DNA of 64,000 bases from Anastrepha obliqua. Lineage: Eukaryota > Arthropoda > Insecta > Diptera > Tephritidae. The DNA lies in NCBI RefSeq assembly GCF_027943255.1, contig NC_072897.1:63946406-64010405 (forward strand), given 5' to 3'. Both the position numbers and the translations under genes were made by a program. The notes below the pieces were generated by a model. That model was not told where the DNA came from. It saw only the letters and a list, made by a program, of their open reading frames with translations, and did not search any database. Numbering within the stretch: the first letter of the stretch is position 1; each line of letters starts with the position of its first letter. This document shows positions 21,605 to 32,872 of the stretch, one piece after another.

Positions 21605-22075
21605 AAAATAAAAAATAGTTTAAAAAAACTAAAAAACACGCTTTTATTGCTAATCGAACTAAAAAGTAGTAATAGCAAATCGAACGATCAGTCATAGTCA
21701 ACTACCTCAGAACAGAATTATAACAAAAATTAAGATACAAATAGAGTAATTCAAATTAGAGTTGAAAGCGTGGGATGCATTTTGCTTCACTTTCATAACC
21801 CTCTGTACATAGGTAGTTGCCAATAGAATGATTGTAATATTTATTATATCAAGCATCCCACGCTTTTAACTCTAATTTGAATTACTCTATTTGTATCTTA
21901 ATTTTTGTTAAAATTCTGTTCTGAGGTAGTTGATTATGACTGATCGTTCGATTTGCTATTACTTCATTATAGGTCTCTTTGTCATTAAAATTTATTTTCT
22001 ACTTTTTAGTTCGATTAGCAATAAAAGCGTGTTTTTTAGTTTTTTTAAACTATTTTTTATTTTCTACTTTTTAGT
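21605..22075. repeat. Large imperfect inverted repeat inside H1
   Basis: The left arm (about 21610-21783) and right arm (about 21852-22065) are reverse complements, e.g. AAAAAACACGCTTTTATTGC against its complement near 22020. They are separated by a roughly 68-bp loop. The right arm keeps about 35 bases missing from the left. It looks like an inverted duplication of the Helitron's own 3' flank. Confidence 0.75.
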
Positions 22076-22320
22076 TCGATTAGCAAAAAAGCGTGTTTTC
22101 TAGTTTCTTTAAACTATTTTTTGTTTATTATGAATGAAAATTATTGTTATCATTGCAGTCAGTGAATAAATGATTCGATATATTCGTGTTATATTTAATT
22201 CCTTTCTTATCGACTGTGAGTCTAAAGCTATGCAGTTATCGGCCGTGATAAAGAAGTAATCGGGATTAAGAACTTATTTCGTGGAGGGAGCCTGAGAACT
22301 GATTTACAAGAATAAAAAAA

Positions 22321-24841
22321 GATTTTTCATGTTACAACCAAATTCACCTTACTTTTTGCCCACAGGTAAAAAAAAGAAAATATTAATCGTGGCAATCCTA
22401 ATAAGGATAATGGAAAACTTTTATCAAATTATTGCATTGTCATCGGTCCTTGATAGGTGTGCAAAATTTCAAGTCGATCAGATTTTTAGAAGCCAGTGAA
22501 AATTAAGCTCAAAGATTCCGTTACATGCATACATACATACATACATACATACATACAACCCGACCTAATAAAAGTGTGTTAAAAAAAGATTTTTCATTTT
22601 ACAACCAAATTCACCTTACTTTTTGCCCACAGGTAAAAAAAGAAAATATTAATCCTGGCAATCCTAATAAGGATAATGGAAAACTTTTATCAAATTATTG
22701 CATTGTCATCGGTCCTTGATAGGTGTGCAAAATTTCAAGTCGATCAGATTTTTAGAAGCCAATGAAAATTAAACTCAAAGATTCCATTACATGCATACAT
22801 GCATACATACATACATACACATATACATACATACATACATACATAACTACATACACACATCCATACATACATACATACATACATACATACATACAACCCG
22901 ACCTAATAAAAGTGTGTTAAAAAAGATTTTTCATTTTACAACCAAATTCACCTTACTTTTTGCCCACAGGTAAAAAAAGAAAATATTAATCCTGGCAATC
23001 CTAATGAGGATAATGGAAAACTTTTATCAAATTATTGCATTGTCATCGGTCCTTGATAGGTGTGCAAAATTTCAAGTCGATCAGATTTTTAGAAGCCAGT
23101 GAAAATTAAGCTCAAAGATTCCGTTACATGCATACATACATACATACATACATACATACATACATACATACAACCCGACCAAATAAAAGTGTGTTAAAAA
23201 AAGATTTTTCATTTTACAACCAAATTCACCTTACTTTTTGCCCACAGGTAAAAAAAGAAAATATTAATCCTGGCAATCCTAATAAGGATAGGGGTAAGAC
23301 TCCGTCAGAAAATATGAGATTTGCAAGTGGTCTTTCGATTTCTTTGAAACTTTGGGAAATATTAGTTCTAGGTAAGATACATTCGAGCCTAAAAGGATTT
23401 TGAAAAATTTTCAAAATTGAGTCATCTGCGCCATGTTGAAAATCGGGACGGTGTTTTTTTCAAAAATCAATATTTCTTGAACCGTTGGATGGATTTCAAT
23501 GCAATTTACAGACAATACAGAAACAAATAAGTAGTTTAAATTAGTATTATGTTAAAAAAAAAATTTCGAAATTTTGACCAAAAAAAAGTCAAACAAATTT
23601 TTTGAATCAATTTTTAGTTGATTTGGGAAGTTTTTTAGATTTTCTGTTATACACGTAACGATTCCTTATGATTTAACCTTTATTTAAAAAAAAAAAAATT
23701 TATGGTGTCTATAATAGTTCTCGAGATATTGCGATTTTAGTGGAAGCGCGCACGCACGGTTCGCGTACGCACGCACGGTTCGCGCTGCGTTATGTGTTCC
23801 TGTATGAAGTGACTGGAGCAGACTGCTGCAGAACTGTGCGCGTTTTTCTACTCCCGCGCTGCGTAACCGCGAACTTCACGGTGCGCGCTTCCACTAAAGT
23901 CGCAATATCTCGAAAACTATTATAGACACCATAAATTTTTTTTTTCAAAATAAAGGTTAAATCATAAGGAATCGTTACGTGTATAACAGAAAATCTAAAA
24001 AACTGGCCAAGTCAACTAAAAATTGATTCAAAAATTTTTTTTGACTTTTTTTTGGTCAAAATTTCGAATTTTTTTTTTTAACATAATACTAATTTAAACT
24101 ACTTATTTGTTTCTATATTGTCTGTAAATTGCATTGAAATCCATCCAACGGTTCAAGAAATATTGATTTTTGAAAAAAACCCGGTCCCGATTTTCAACAT
24201 GGCGTAGATGACTCAATTTTGAAAATTTTTCAAAATCCTTTTAGGCTCGAATGTATCTTACCTAGAACTAATATTTCCCAAAGTTTCAAAGAAATCGAAA
24301 GACCACTTGCAAATCTCATATTTTCTGACGGAGTCTTACCCATAATGGAAAACTTTTATCAAATTATTGCATTGTCATCGGTCCTTGATAGGTGTGCAAA
24401 ATTTCAAGTCGATCAGATTTTTAGAAGCCAGTGAAAATTAAACTCAAAGATTCCGTTACATGCATACATGCATACATACATACTTACACACATACATACA
24501 TACATACATACATACATAACTACATACACACATACATACAACCCGACCTAATAAAAGTGTGTTAAAAAAGATTTTTCATTTTACAACCAAATTCACCTTA
24601 CTTTTTGTCCACAGGTAAAAAAAGAAAATATTAATCCTGGCAATCCTAATAAGGATAATGGAAAACTTTTATCAAATTATTGCATTGTCATCGGTCCTTG
24701 ATAGGTGTGCAAAATTTCAAGTCGATCAGATTTTTAGAAGCCAATGAAAATTAAGCTCAAAGATTCCGTTACATGCATACATACATACATACATACATAC
24801 ATACATACCTACATACAACCCGACCTAATAAAAGTGTGTTA
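22321..24841 (+). repeat. Minisatellite of ~270-340-bp units with TACA microsatellite, inside H1
   Basis: Five units start at 22321, 22588, 22925, 23203 and 24570. Each runs GATTTTTCATTTTACAACC, TTTTTGCCCACAGGTAAAA, GGATAATGGAAAACTTTTAT, CCTTGATAGGTGTGCAAAAT, GATTCCGTTACATG, then (TACA)n, then AACCCGACCTAATAAAAGTG. Unit length varies with the (TACA)n tract. The fourth unit is split by the fold-back element. Confidence 0.9.
23291..24341. mobile_element. Fold-back (palindromic) element, 1,051 bp
   Basis: Two near-identical inverted arms of about 455 bp (23291-23745 and 23887-24341) start GGGTAAGACTCCGTCAGAAA at both ends, around a GC-rich 140-bp centre. It is inserted in a minisatellite unit with the 3-bp duplication ATA, and the uninterrupted units give the exact empty site. 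There is no coding frame. The 3-bp duplication suggests PIF/Harbinger-type mobilisation. Confidence 0.88.
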
Positions 24842-24853
24842 ATAAAATAAATA

Positions 24854-25118
24854 CATATCGCACTTGTTACGTTAAAGCGTAACAACTCAAAATCTGAACA
24901 TTTTCAGTAGAGACGAAAAACTGTTTCCGTAAATATTAATAATATAGGTATTACAAGGGAAAAAATATGTAATTGCACGAAAATATCATTAAAAACAATA
25001 TAGCGGTTGTTTCATTCTTATTTGTTTAGTAGTTGCGCTAAAATAACAAATTTTTGAGTGGTTACTCTTTTCCTTTTCTTTTTGATTTGTTACGCTTTAA
25101 CGTAACAAGTGCGATATG
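24854..25118. mobile_element. Small Tc1/mariner-type MITE, 265 bp
   Basis: Inverted repeats of about 32 bp begin CATATCGCACTTGTTACGTT at both ends, and TA dinucleotides flank the element (24852-24853, 25119-25120). No ORF. Confidence 0.8.
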
Positions 25119-25353
25119 TAAAAATGCAAAAAGTTAATATGCAAAAATGTAGGGTATGAATTTAGATATCCCAAAGATAGCAGGAAATCTTCATGCTATA
25201 AAGAAAGGGGAATTGTTTTACTCCAAATTTAACGCGTGCGGGCCACGGGCAGTAATGAATAAGCCAAAACTACTGGATCGATTTTAATCATTTTTTCAGT
25301 GAGTGATATAGGGTATATAATTTATACCCGTGCGAAGCTGGGCGGGTTGCTAG

Positions 25354-26187
25354 TTCAAAATAAAGAATTAATTGTAATATATATTATATAAAATATCCAA
25401 AGGTATTGTATGATTGTAAATTTAATGAAGTTCGGGCTATAGCGCAGAGAGATGGTAAATTGATAATTGAGGATAAAATAGCGAAGTGTGGAAATGATTA
25501 TGTAAATGTAAAAGAATGTAAAGAAGAAATAAAAAATACATACTGTAAAATTGAAGAAAGGAAATCTTGTTTGTCGAAAATTTTGAATAAAGCAAGAACC
25601 AAATGCAAAAAATTAAGAGAGAAAAATAAAGAAATAGAAGAAATACAACAGGGGGCCATATTAGTTTCTGGAACGCATGTAATTGATGAACTTACATTAG
25701 ATGAAGTTTATTTAATAGTTTTTAAGAATTATACTATAATTGATAATGTTACATATGAAAATATTGATGAAAAAATTTGGAATTATGTAAAAATTAATTA
25801 TATTAATAACTTTGAAATAACTGAGTATGTTGAATCTACAAATGAATACTTAAAATTTGAAAATTCGAATGTATTATTATAAATAAAATAAAACAGGAAA
25901 TTCAAGAAAAACCGATTTGGTGGTCACTTACCACAGTATTGATGGTGTCATTGTCTTTTTATACAGTTTATAAATTAATAAAGAAAATATATGTCAAAAA
26001 AGCATTAAGAAGTAAAAATATAAAAGAAATGTTAGTGAGTGATATTGATTTGACGATTCAGAATATCACCGATATATATTCGAAGACGGGACGTTTCGAT
26101 TTAGAGGAGGGGGAGTTAATACCCTACTCTGGTAAGCCGCATAACGGCAAATATATACAAAAAGTTAGAGTAAGCAATACTTCTTAA
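25354..26187 (+). pseudogene. env: env of B, 3' fragment with membrane anchor
   Basis: Two adjoining frames belong to one gene. The first (25406-25882) contains Cys-containing ectodomain blocks, e.g. NEVRAIAQRDGKLII. The second (25939-26187) has the transmembrane segment (MMVSLSFYTVYKLIKKIYV) and the cytoplasmic tail, whose last codons run into the 3' LTR from 26114. The two are separated by a frame change near 25880-25930. The upstream part of the gene is at 19318-19507, across the Helitron. Confidence 0.75.
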
Positions 26188-26516
26188 AGCTAGCATAAGC
26201 ACAAATTTATAAACATAAACAATTATTTGTCAAGTACTTTTTAAAGCTAGCATAAGCACAAATTTATAAACATAAACAATTATTTGTCAAGTACTTTTAA
26301 AGCGAGCATAAGCACAAATTAGAGGATGATGAAATAAGCTCATCCAGTAGTGAAAGATTTATTGTAAACACAAACAATTATTTGTTAAGTATAGAGTAAG
26401 CAAAAATTTGGTATAAAAGAAATAACGTAACAATAAAAGAATCACTTCAAGTTTGACTTTGGAAGCAATCGTGTTTTTTTATTTTTTTAACGCTCACCCG
26501 CGTTATAGCGTTAATT
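26114..26516 (+). repeat. 3' LTR of element B
   Basis: This 403-bp LTR is preceded by the polypurine tract GAGGAGGGGG and followed by TGCA (26517-26520). It has the same internal 56-57-bp repeats as the 5' LTR and about eight or nine differences from it by eye. Confidence 0.92.
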
Positions 26517-26838
26517 TGCATGCATCATTATGAAATTTTAAGTATCTATGTAATTGACTAATTTGTATTGAAGTTAGGTCTATTATCAAAATTATTCAAA
26601 TATCATAACATAAAAATAACTTTGTAAACCATTCATTTACATCAAGGTTTATTATTCAACAATATGTTTTACTTTTTAAATTATTATATACATATGTATG
26701 TATATTCATGTACTACAAAGTGTTGAATAGATATAACATCTACCATCCATATTCATGTGGGCAGAAAAAAATTTTACCTGCCTCAAAACATAGCTCATAT
26801 GTATCTACATATAAATAATTCAAAGCAAATAGTCAAAC
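26517..26838 (+). repeat. Tandem unit U2, right part
   Basis: This is the continuation of U2 after element B. It ends with GTCAAAC (26832-26838) in front of E2. Confidence 0.75.
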
Positions 26839-29800
26839 CAGAGAATGTTAATGCAATGAGAAGGAGCAAATATTAAATGAGCTTTTTTCGAGTACTAATT
26901 TGTAGATTCATACTAAGGAATTTTCAAATTCAACTTTCCTCACTAGTGGGGGATTGCAGATATTTACCTCGCAAGTGGAGGGTTTCTATATTTACTTACC
27001 ACGCTAGGACAGGAATTCATATTTTCTCTGCGTTTACCACACTACTAAGGAATTTCATAAGATTTTTCGCCACACTACTAAGGAAATCGACTTATTTCAT
27101 GCCCACAGCGAAGCGAATAAATTTGCGATTAAGAAGGCCGCGCGGCAGTTAATTTGTGGTGCAGAAGCTAAAGTCGGCGGAATTATTCGTTTTGTTTTTT
27201 GGCACGTATTTAATTCAGGTTCAAGTCCTGAAGTCATATTTTTTTTCTTACACATTTTTTTTTTACAATTCAAACCAGGAAGGTTTGGTAAAATTTTTGA
27301 GTTTATTTTAATTAAAATTTCTTTAAAATACTGTTTTTTTTGTGTTTCATAAATGGAAATTTCTTATGGTGTAAAATAGTTCATACTGGATATGACCTGA
27401 TTTTTATATAAATCAATCAAAACAGAAAATATGTACATATATCTATAATCTATTTCATCAAATCCAAATTATATTGATGAGAAAATATCATTCTAATATC
27501 CGTCCAGAAAGACAAACGCGCATACACACATAGTACATATGCATATATTATAATTACGCATACAAACTTTCAACTAACGCAGAATATGTGCATATAAAAC
27601 TGCGAATCGAATAAATGAGTGATTTAGAAAAGTTCATTAGTAATTGTAGTTTAGCGCAATCGTGAAAGACGTGTCGTGTATGCAGTACATCGTCCCATAT
27701 TTGACTCAGGTTCAAGTCCCTTCGGTATTTTTCTTTGTTCGATATTTTTATTTAATTTTTTGTATTTGGTTTAATTAGAATTGATTTAAAATAGTGTTTT
27801 CAGGTTTTTCTAACACCTATTATTTAGAAATGTATTTTCTATATAACATTATTCATACTTCTTTTGAATTGATTTATATAATTATATGTATAAAAGCCAT
27901 AAAGGCAATCATATGAATATGCATTCCTATATTTAATCTCTTTAGTCAAATCTGAACTACTTACATACACATATTGATGATACACGCATATGTACATAAA
28001 TATATATAAATACATATATACAAGCCTTCAACGAACGCAAAATGTGTTCATATAAAAAACAACAACTGCGACCGCCTTCTTGTCCGTCAGTGAAAAGATG
28101 GGATATGTATACCCTATGAGCAAAAAGAACCGGGAAGGTGGTGTTGACTGTTTTCTTCGATTGCCAAGGCATAGTCCACCATGAGTACCTTCCATCGGGC
28201 CAGACAGTCAATAAAGAATATTATTTATTCCGTTTTGAAGCCTTTGAGAGATGCTGTATGTTCCAAACGACCGGAAATGTGAGCAAACAATTATTGGATT
28301 TTGCGAGATGATAACGCGCCATCGCACCGATCAAAAAGATCAAAGAGAATACGACGAAGGAGCTGAAGGCCATGTCGGCCTGCCAGGGGTGTTTGGAGGA
28401 CTGGGTTAAACGTTGGCACATGTGTGTTGCCTCAGACGGGTCATATTTTGAAGGAGATAATATAAATTTGCCTGAAATTTAACTCTGTTATGTTTTATTT
28501 AAACATTCCCGGTACTTTTTGATCATAGGATACATATATGCGGCTTTGCGGACAGACATGTGTGATTCGCTGGATTTGTTCAAGGAATCTAAGTCACATT
28601 AACTTGCGACTGTCGAACAGTTAGAAGACATATTTACATACATATAAGGGTGCATACATATGTACATATGGAGCCGCGGCCACTCGACATGACAAAAATT
28701 CAAGATTTATCAAATATTGACAAATAATTCCACGCGAAATATTCCAATATTGACTATTTTCGAATGGTCGCGAAAATTGGCATATGGGCGGCTGGGTTTA
28801 TAAATGAAATTGAAATATGAGCTCGAACTTATGAATGAACTTTTTGTTTTTGTTCTAAATTGTTCAGCGCCGTCGCTGATAGAATGTATTTTGTTTTTGT
28901 AGTCGCTAGGCTTAGATTTTAGCTTCGGGCGAAATGCGCATGTGAGGTATGTGTTTTTGTTGTGTTCTAGAACATTTTAGAATGCGTTGCGCTTGCTGTT
29001 GCTTTTGCGTCTATCAAAGTATTGTGTTTTTGTAAGTACAATATTAGGAATATCGACTGGTGAAAGACAAAAGTACACGGAATCAAGAAGGGAGCGCCGT
29101 GCTCGCGCATATATGCATGAATATATAAACGTGCATGGATGTAGTAACATATGAATACAATTATTTTGTAGGAAGTTTAGAAGGCAAGTAGGTATACATG
29201 TATGTACATATATATGCTAGGACATAAAGTGGGTATATACATGTACATACATAGCGTTGTTTTTGCACTTGTTAGAAAGAAACTCGTTCACTAGTGCGTA
29301 TGTGTATTTGATTTCTTGTACGAATGTGATGTGCTGTGACGTGTGTACATACATATGTTTCGTTTTTAAATATTTTTTTTTTTTAATGTAATCGTAAAAA
29401 AATTTGTAATAAATTTTATGTATCCGCTTATCATTTCAAAAGTAACAAAATGGTAAAAAAATAAGCAGTCGAAGAAATAAACGCACCGCCTATTATTCCT
29501 CGCCATATGTTAGACTCGATTTCAATTCCCGGCACAAACTTTTTTTTATAAATTTTTTTTTTTAAATTCGTTTTTTTTTTAATGTAATTGAAAAAAAAAA
29601 TTATGTAATAAATTTTACGTATTCGCTTATTATTTCAAAAATACGAAAATAGTAAAGATTTAATTGGTTTAATGTCGAGGTGAGAAATGTGTTGTGTGTT
29701 GAGGTGAAAGATGTGTGGTGTTTCTAATTTTTGTGTGGGGAAAAGTCAGTGAGGTGTCTATAAACTCGATGTGCTAAATTTCCTTACTACAAATATTTCA

Positions 29801-29867
29801 AATCTGAATTGTACTAAAAAAAGCTCACAGTAACATTTGCACCTTCTCATTGCATTAACATTCTCTG
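26839..29867 (+). mobile_element. Family E TIR element, copy 2 (3,029 bp)
   Basis: Nearly identical to E1 and inserted at the same place in the tandem unit with the same GTCAAAC duplication. It lacks about 460 bases corresponding to E1 12343-12817. The shared position and shared internal mariner show that unit plus E was duplicated as a block rather than inserted twice. Confidence 0.75.
28117..28525 (+). pseudogene. Mariner relic inside E2
   Basis: Near-identical copy of the 409-bp relic at 11119-11527, with the same TA borders, terminal repeats and internal deletion. Confidence 0.85.
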
Positions 29868-30218
29868 GTCAAACGTATGCAAACATATTTCTAATATACA
29901 TATGTATGTATGTATGTATGCAAAAATCACATTCTTTCATGCTTATTTCCCGTCGGCAATTTTCATGCGCAAATGGATTATTTCTTGTGAGATGAATAAA
30001 TTAATTCTAAGTATTATATATGCATGCATCATTATGAAATTTTAAGTATCTATGTAATTGACTAAATTGTATTGAATTTAGGTCTATTATCAAAATTATT
30101 CAAATATCATAACATAAAAATAACTTTGTAAACCATTCATTTACATCAAGGTTTATTATTCAACAATATGTTTTACTTTTTAAATTATTATATACATATG
30201 TATGTATATTCATATATA
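29868..30218 (+). repeat. Tandem unit U3, left part
   Basis: Unit U3 begins after E2 and holds the uninterrupted version of the site used by element B (TATATGCATGCATCATTATG). It is cut at TATA (30215-30218) by element C. Confidence 0.75.
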
Positions 30219-30629
30219 AGTTAGCACCACTTAAGTTATACCCATACCCGTAATGCAATTGCGACATCCCAGATGCTGAATAAACAAACGCAACAATGTA
30301 AGTAATAAACATCCGTCATGCGCCGATGTAAAGCAATTGTAAAAAATGCTGAAACTAGCTTTACAATAAAAATCTCAATATCCAAATATACTGACACTTC
30401 GATCAGCAAAATTAGCTTTATCAATAAATATTAGTTTAAGCAATAAACATCCGGCATGCGCCGATGTAAATCAATTGTCAAAAATGCTGACACAAGTAGA
30501 AATAAACTATATTAAGGACAGATTTAGTAATTAAGCTTGGGGTTGTAAGTTGGAGTTTGAAGAATAAAGGTCTTTCGACCAAGAAAACTTGTGTTTTTTT
30601 TCCATCGTCCAATTTTCCGGACGATAACT
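30219..30629 (+). repeat. 5' LTR of element C
   Basis: This 411-bp LTR contains an internal duplication of a block with CATCCG(T/G)CATGCGCCGATGTAA. It is followed directly by AGCGCCCGA, which with the last LTR T resembles a mutated tRNA-Lys primer site (TGGCGCCCGA expected). Confidence 0.88.
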
Positions 30630-30678
30630 AGCGCCCGAGTCAAATAAGCTTGGCAGCGTCTCGCAAAATTTGTTGCAG

Positions 30679-30915
30679 AAATAAAGTGCCACTAAGCTAC
30701 AAGAATAAAGTGCCACAAAATTTTTTCTAAAAACTACAAAATAAAGTGCCACTAAGCCACAAGAATAAAGTGCCACAAAATTTTTTTCTAAAAACTACAG
30801 AAATAAAGTGCCACTAAGTTACAAGAATAAAGTGCCACACATTTTTTTCTAAAAAACTACAGAAATAAAGTGCCACAAAGGAATTTCTAAGCTACAAAAT
30901 AAAGTGCCACAAAAA
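30679..30915 (+). repeat. ~60-bp tandem repeats in the leader of C
   Basis: About four copies of a roughly 60-bp unit, each containing AATAAAGTGCCACTAAG, then AATAAAGTGCCACAAAATTT and TCTAAAAACTAC. The sequence is unrelated to the leader repeats of B but lies in the same position between primer site and gag. Confidence 0.85.
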
Positions 30916-31523
30916 ACTTTGAAGAAGAAATCAACATAAAAGAGGCGTGAAAGGGAACGTGGAACTTCCCCGACGCCCCAACGACAAGCCAGACAAAGCC
31001 AGCCCGGACAACAACTTCATCATAAGCAAGGAGCAAGCCTAGTGCCCCTCAGTACCCACGGAAAACAGGACCAAGCACACTTGCCGGCACCCGAATGCAG
31101 CTGAGATTACTGTAAGAATACAATAGATTATATAATATGACATAATACATTACATTTAAGAATTTAACTCACATAGCTGAGATTACTGTAAGAATATAAA
31201 TTGGAAAATGTAAATTAAATCGTGCCTAACTTGATAATATTTTAGCTGAAAGAAAGTGCGAAAGTATTATGAAATTTTTTAAAATAGTTAAAAGAAACGG
31301 AAAGCGAAGAATAAAATTCAAGCGAGGAATAAATTTAAAATACCAAATCGCGTAACATTAATAGAGGAAATAAAATTTCTCAAACATTCAAATATTTTCC
31401 ATTTTTGTAAAAACAAAATAAATAATAGAATTATAAAGCAACTACAAGTGTTTACTGAAAACCTGTTGCTAATGTAAAAATTTTATCTTTTTTTTTTTTT
31501 GAACGAGTATTAAATAATAAACT

Positions 31524-32872
31524 ATGGCAAACCCAAACAATCTGATTAGGCCACCAGTGCTAGTCGCACAACCTCCACCCCCAAACCCCCAAATTTCCCC
31601 AGACTTAGCTACTCTCATTAGGAATATGATTAGGGAAACCATAGAATCCAATGGACCTCATCTTATACAAAATGTCCTTAACAATAACAGCCCCCCCATA
31701 ATAACAGACCAAACAATAGAGGAACAATTTAGGAACAACATGAATGAAATGGACAAAATTCCTGACGTAGTACGTTCACTTCGAGAATTTTCAGGAAACG
31801 CCTCCGAATTTAGTTCATGGAAAAAAAGCGTTGAACGTATTTTGAGGATATACGAACCCTCAAAAGGCACTCCTAGATACTTCGGTATCCTAAATGTGAT
31901 CCGAAACAAAATTATAGGAGAAGCGGATGTAGCCCTTGAATCGTACAACACACCTTTAGATTGGACTACCCACTACGCAGACAAACGCGATATAGGCACC
32001 CTGGAATACCAGATGACGTGTCTCATTCAAGGAAGAATGACGATTAACGAATTCTACCAGAAAGTTTATAGCCATTTATCCCTGATCCTCAATAAAATAG
32101 GATGCATGGAAATAGGAGAAGAGGCAGTCCATCTATTAACAGATAACTACCGCGCTAAAGCCCTTAATACCTTCATCAGAGGACTTTCTGGAGATCTTCC
32201 CAGACTCCTAGGCATAAAAGAGCCGAAGAGCCTTCCAGAGGCCCTACACCTTTGCCTCAAACTAGAAAACCAAAGCTTTAGAGCGCAGCATGCAAACAAT
32301 CAGATGCCACAACCAACCCTCAGAAATCAAACCTTTAATTCTTCTATCCCTAGACAACAGCTTCCCACCTCAAGATATGTGCAACCTACAAACTCACAAT
32401 TAAGATTCTACCCCGAACTAGCCCATATATACCTCACCCTCACCCAAACTATAGACAACAAAACCAAAACCAATCAAACCTATACAATAGATACCAACCA
32501 CAAAATCGCTATTACCAACCACAAAATCCCTATTACCAATCACAAAATCCCTATAACCAACAACAAAACCACCCCCCTCCAAGACCACCTAAACCACCTC
32601 AACCTATGGATGTGGACGAAAGTATCAGGACGAAAGCAGTAAACTATACAAACCGTCCCAAACCACACGAACTAGGTAAACGCCCACCAAACGCATCAAT
32701 GATAAACCACCCCCCCACGAAAGTTCAAAGGAACTTTCATATAAGTTCCGACGAAACCACAAACGACCAAAACTACGAGGACCAATACTATGACGAATAT
32801 GATAACGGCCAGCCGACAGACTACAATATGGAAGAGGCCCACGACCTGACGGACGTACATTTTTTAGACTAA
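31524..32872 (+). pseudogene. gag: gag of element C, one frameshift
   Basis: The frame starting MANPNNLIRPP aligns along its length with gag of D (shared KIPDVVRSLREFSG and FIRGLSGDLPRLLG). Compared with D it lacks seven codons in frame near 31968. A two-base indel near 32425 moves the frame, which then continues at 32606-32872 through the Gln/Pro-rich tail (QPMDVD) to the slippery heptamer. There is no zinc knuckle. Confidence 0.85.
32860..32866 (+). promoter_or_regulatory. -1 frameshift heptamer T TTT TTA, gag-pol of C
   Basis: It lies at the very end of gag, two codons before the stop. The -1 frame continues into the protease region, in the same arrangement as D. Confidence 0.78.

Larger units (their letters stand above)
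19508..25353 (+). mobile_element. Helitron H1 (5.8 kb) inserted in env of B
   Basis: The left end starts TCACTACATATTATAAGAC and the right end finishes GCGGGTTGCTAG, with host A on the left and T on the right, the Helitron rule. A GGGTATA...TATACCC hairpin lies about 20 bases before CTAG. The interior keeps only the second half of a Pif1-type helicase, with no HUH Rep domain. It also contains a large inverted repeat, a minisatellite, a fold-back element and a small MITE. The exact left end is uncertain by a few bases because the terminus has diverged. Confidence 0.8.
13472..26516 (+). mobile_element. Gypsy-group errantivirus-like LTR element B with nested Helitron
   Basis: Two 403-bp LTRs (13472-13874 and 26114-26516) start AGTTAATACC and end in TTAATT, flanked by the 4-bp duplication TGCA. 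Unit U3 (about 30020) shows the unoccupied site. Inside are a tRNA-Arg primer site, repeat-rich leader, a small ORF, gag, pol, and 5' and 3' parts of env separated by a 5.8-kb Helitron. The LTRs differ at roughly 2% by eye. Pol has several stops and shifts, and the SU-like part of env is missing, so the copy is inactive. Confidence 0.92.

Noticed and set aside
22525..23403. Frames starting with long His-Thr-Tyr-Ile repeats
   Set aside because: Translations of the TACA microsatellite followed by minisatellite sequence; no coding signal.
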